Shown piece after piece: positions 62,137 to 64,000 of a DNA stretch of 64,000 bases; positions within the stretch are counted from its first letter, which is position 1; each line of letters begins with the position of its first letter. This stretch comes from Bradyrhizobium sp. (GTDB taxonomy: Bacteria > Pseudomonadota > Alphaproteobacteria > Rhizobiales > Xanthobacteraceae): assembly GCA_028290305.1 (NCBI GenBank), contig JAQGKC010000333.1, positions 1 through 64,000 on the forward strand, written 5' to 3'. The position numbers and the translations under genes were made by a program. Below the pieces are notes generated by a model, which was not told the origin of the DNA, searched no databases, and saw only the letters and a list, made by a program, of their open reading frames with translations.

Positions 62137-62863
62137 GAGTTCTTGCCGATCGCCCAAGGTAGACGTTCCGAATAAAGGCGCTTTCCTGCAGGACTCCGAA
62201 AGCGCCGTCGCCGATGAGCTCGCCCTGGTGCATGACCAGGGTTCGGCAATTCAAGGCCCTGACGAAACTCATGTCGTGCTCGATGACGGCAATGGCACAG
62301 CGTTCGCGGAGTCGACTGACCAGGAGTGCCATATCCTTGGTGCCTTCGACGGTCATTCCGGCCGTTGGCTCGTCGAGGAGGAGAATGCGCGGACGGCACA
62401 TCAGCGTCATGCCCACTTCCAGCCACTGGCGCTGGCCATGGGAAGCCGAACTCGCCGGCGACCGCGCTTGCGGAGCAAGTTTGACGATGTCGAGAATCTC
62501 ATCGGCATCCGGTATGGCGACACCGCTGTGCGTTTCGACCGCCACGCCCGCAACAATCAGATTGTCGCGAACCGACAACTGTGAAAAGACGTTGGCCCCC
62601 TGGAATTTTCTTGCGATGCCTGATCGGCAGTAGGCGTGGAGCGGTTGGCCGACCATGTCGCGGCCGTCAAGCCTGAGAGTGCCCGAATCGGGTATCTGCG
62701 TGCCTGACAGGATGTTGAGAAGTGTGCTTTTGCCGGCACCATTTGGGCCGATGATACAGATCAGTTCGTTCGGGCACAGGTCAAAGCCGACATTCCCCAC
62801 GGCGCGCACGCCGCCAAACGCCACCGTCAATCCCGAAGCTGATAGAAGCGCGGGCTCCTCCAT
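62123..62863 (-). CDS. ABC transporter ATP-binding protein, LivG/UrtD type
   Basis: This 246-residue ATPase has Walker A GPNGAGKST, signature SHGQRQWLE in place of LSGGQ, Walker B ILLLDEPTAGM and H-loop VIEHDMSFV. The variant signature is the one used by urea-type UrtD proteins, which supports a urea or amide substrate for the transporter. ATG 62863 forms a TGATG overlap with the LivM stop; the longer frame to 63091 is shadow. Confidence 0.93.
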   Translation of the reverse strand: MEEPALLSASGLTVAFGGVRAVGNVGFDLCPNELICIIGPNGAGKSTLLNILSGTQIPDSGTLRLDGRDMVGQPLHAYCRSGIARKFQGANVFSQLSVRDNLIVAGVAVETHSGVAIPDADEILDIVKLAPQARSPASSASHGQRQWLEVGMTLMCRPRILLLDEPTAGMTVEGTKDMALLVSRLRERCAIAVIEHDMSFVRALNCRTLVMHQGELIGDGAFGVLQESAFIRNVYLGRSARTHAQH

Positions 62864-63897
62864 CAGCTCACTTCCGGAGATGCGATAATCCTGCCGCTCG
62901 CGGGCCAGCGAAGACGCCGGAGCGAAGCCAGTCCATCTGGAAGGAATACGACCTGCAGGACAAAAAACGTGCCGATCAGAATCGGCCAGAGGCTCGTGCT
63001 CCAGCTCGAAAGCTCGAGCTGAAGGCGCGAGATCAGAAGCGTGGCGGCTACAGGCCCGATCAGCGTGCCTCGACCACCGACCGCGACCCAAACGATGGCT
63101 TCCGTGGACAACAGTGCTGAAAACAAATCCGGCGCCACGACCTGGTTCGCCGCTGCGAATAACACCCCGGCCAGCCCCGCCAACGCCGCTGTGAAAATGA
63201 ACACGGCGAGTAGATAGAATGACGTATCGTGGCCGAGAGCATGAGCCCGCAACTCATTCATGCCGAGAGCGGCAAGGACCTTTCCGTAATTAGACCGGCC
63301 CGCGAGCCACAAGAGAAGAAGAAAGAACGCAACCAGCCCCAAGGCCAGACAGTAGCTGCCATTGGTTCCCGAAAAATCGGCCGGACTTCCGAACAGATTC
63401 CAACTTAGCCCGGGCACCCCGAGAATTCCGACGTCGCCGCCGGTCAACGAAGACCAACTGACGACGAGTTGCCCGACGATAAGAGAAAGAGCCATGGTTA
63501 CGATGGCGAAGAAATGCAGCCTTACACCGGAATAGATCAGGAAATACCCGATAACAGCCGCCAGGACAGCGGCCGCAGCAACACCCGCGACAAGACCGCC
63601 GAACGCACAGAGCGCAAATTTTGTCGTGGCGATCGCCATGCCGTAGGCGCCCAGACCAAAGAAGACGGCATGTCCGAGGCAAAGGATATGGGCTCGGCCC
63701 CAAAGAAAATCCAGGCTGAGGGCCACAAGCGACATAATCAGGGCATCGCGCATGGTCGAAAGACCATATTCGCCGAGCACCAGTGGCAGGAATGCCAGGC
63801 ACAGAAATCCGATGATCACCCACACGACGAGACGAATCTCGCGCCCGCTCAGCGGGGCCTGACGGCAGAGCGACGCCAATCGCATCCTTCTGCTCAT
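62863..63897 (-). CDS. ABC transporter permease, LivM/UrtC type
   Basis: This 344-residue permease has about ten hydrophobic helices and the LivM signature: LSLDFLWGRAHILCLGHAVFFGLGAYGMAI near residues 60-90, MNELRAHALGHDTSFYLLAVFIFTAALAGLAGVLFAA and VGGRGTLIGPVAATLLI. It pairs with the LivH gene that runs off the right edge (2-bp gap) and with LivG/LivF. It carries the substrate across the inner membrane. Confidence 0.92.
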   Translation of the reverse strand: MSRRMRLASLCRQAPLSGREIRLVVWVIIGFLCLAFLPLVLGEYGLSTMRDALIMSLVALSLDFLWGRAHILCLGHAVFFGLGAYGMAIATTKFALCAFGGLVAGVAAAAVLAAVIGYFLIYSGVRLHFFAIVTMALSLIVGQLVVSWSSLTGGDVGILGVPGLSWNLFGSPADFSGTNGSYCLALGLVAFFLLLLWLAGRSNYGKVLAALGMNELRAHALGHDTSFYLLAVFIFTAALAGLAGVLFAAANQVVAPDLFSALLSTEAIVWVAVGGRGTLIGPVAATLLISRLQLELSSWSTSLWPILIGTFFVLQVVFLPDGLASLRRLRWPASGRIIASPEVS

Positions 63898-63899
63898 GT

Positions 63900-64000
63900 T
63901 CAGCGCCTCCCCGACAACTCGTGAGCGGCACTGAATCCAGGAATGAGCCCTTGGGGTCGCATCCGGATGAGAACGATCGCGAACGCCAAACTGAGCGCCG
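63900..64000 (-). CDS. ABC transporter permease, LivH/UrtB type (C-terminal fragment)
   Basis: Only the last ~33 codons lie in the window: ALSLAFAIVLIRMRPQGLI followed by a short tail PGFSAAHELSGRR and TGA (63900-63902). The ...IRPQGL-like ending is typical of LivH/UrtB permeases. It is 2 bp upstream of the LivM start. Confidence 0.75.
   Translation of the reverse strand, partial: ALSLAFAIVLIRMRPQGLIPGFSAAHELSGRR

Noticed and set aside
1..64000. CRISPR arrays, rRNA, tRNA genes or complete IS elements
   Set aside because: Scanned by eye on both strands for regular repeats, tRNA arm motifs and transposase motifs; none could be supported.

Overview
The window looks like chromosomal DNA of a GC-rich alphaproteobacterium of the Bradyrhizobium/Rhodopseudomonas group. 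This is inferred from gene content: a MipZ division regulator, clpS-clpA, a phasin with TGC-N3-GCA boxes, a TadG-like protein, DUF1489, DUF599, COG3146 and AzlCD genes, and short intergenic palindromic repeats of the kind common in that group. No rRNA, tRNA, CRISPR array or intact insertion sequence was seen.

Layout. 1-9.5 kb: mostly housekeeping and small-metabolism genes (RidA end, glycerophosphodiesterase, COG3146 acyltransferase, HIT protein, TrmO, AzlCD exporter, a TetR regulator divergent from an isochorismatase-AbrB pair, a lytic transglycosylase, a GrdB-like protein). 9.6-16 kb: PilZ protein, orphan HicB, isoaspartyl-methyltransferase-like protein, a cupin-SDR pair between two copies of one hairpin, then clpA (interrupted by an in-frame TAG) and clpS. 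16.4-36.7 kb: TadG-like protein, phasin, D,D-carboxypeptidase with SPOR domain, J-domain protein, VWA protein, alpha/beta hydrolase, MipZ, PanC, many small conserved genes, MgtE and two tandem polysaccharide deacetylases. 37.1-42.0 kb: a redox island (SnoaL-like, two MDR quinone oxidoreductases, WrbA, LysR regulator, DoxX) tied together by three copies of one LysR-type inverted repeat. 42.3-58.5 kb: a probable acquired island holding a roughly 4,230-codon filamentous-haemagglutinin/DUF3739 exoprotein reading frame split by two single-base frameshifts. Behind it is a tightly overlapping operon of an STN-TonB-C sensor, an ECF sigma factor and a FecR-type regulator. The island is flanked by a decayed luxR gene on one side and a decayed CopG gene, of the type that precedes conjugative trb operons, on the other. 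58.8-64 kb: an amide/urea-type LivFGMH transporter with its binding protein and a broken amidase gene.

How it fits together. The most distinctive system is the exoprotein locus. In classical Fec-type surface signalling, the STN domain sits on a TonB-dependent outer-membrane receptor. Here it is a small exported protein fused to a TonB-C-like domain, encoded first in the sigma/anti-sigma operon and followed by the giant exoprotein. This suggests a receptor-free signalling circuit that controls an adhesin. No FhaC/ShlB translocator partner is present in the window.

Caution. Several genes are broken by exactly one base (SDR, exoprotein twice, amidase), at least three of them in or next to G/C runs, and two carry a TAG codon (clpA, amidase). 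This may be real decay, but it is also what uncorrected sequencing error looks like, so broken-gene calls should be confirmed by resequencing.
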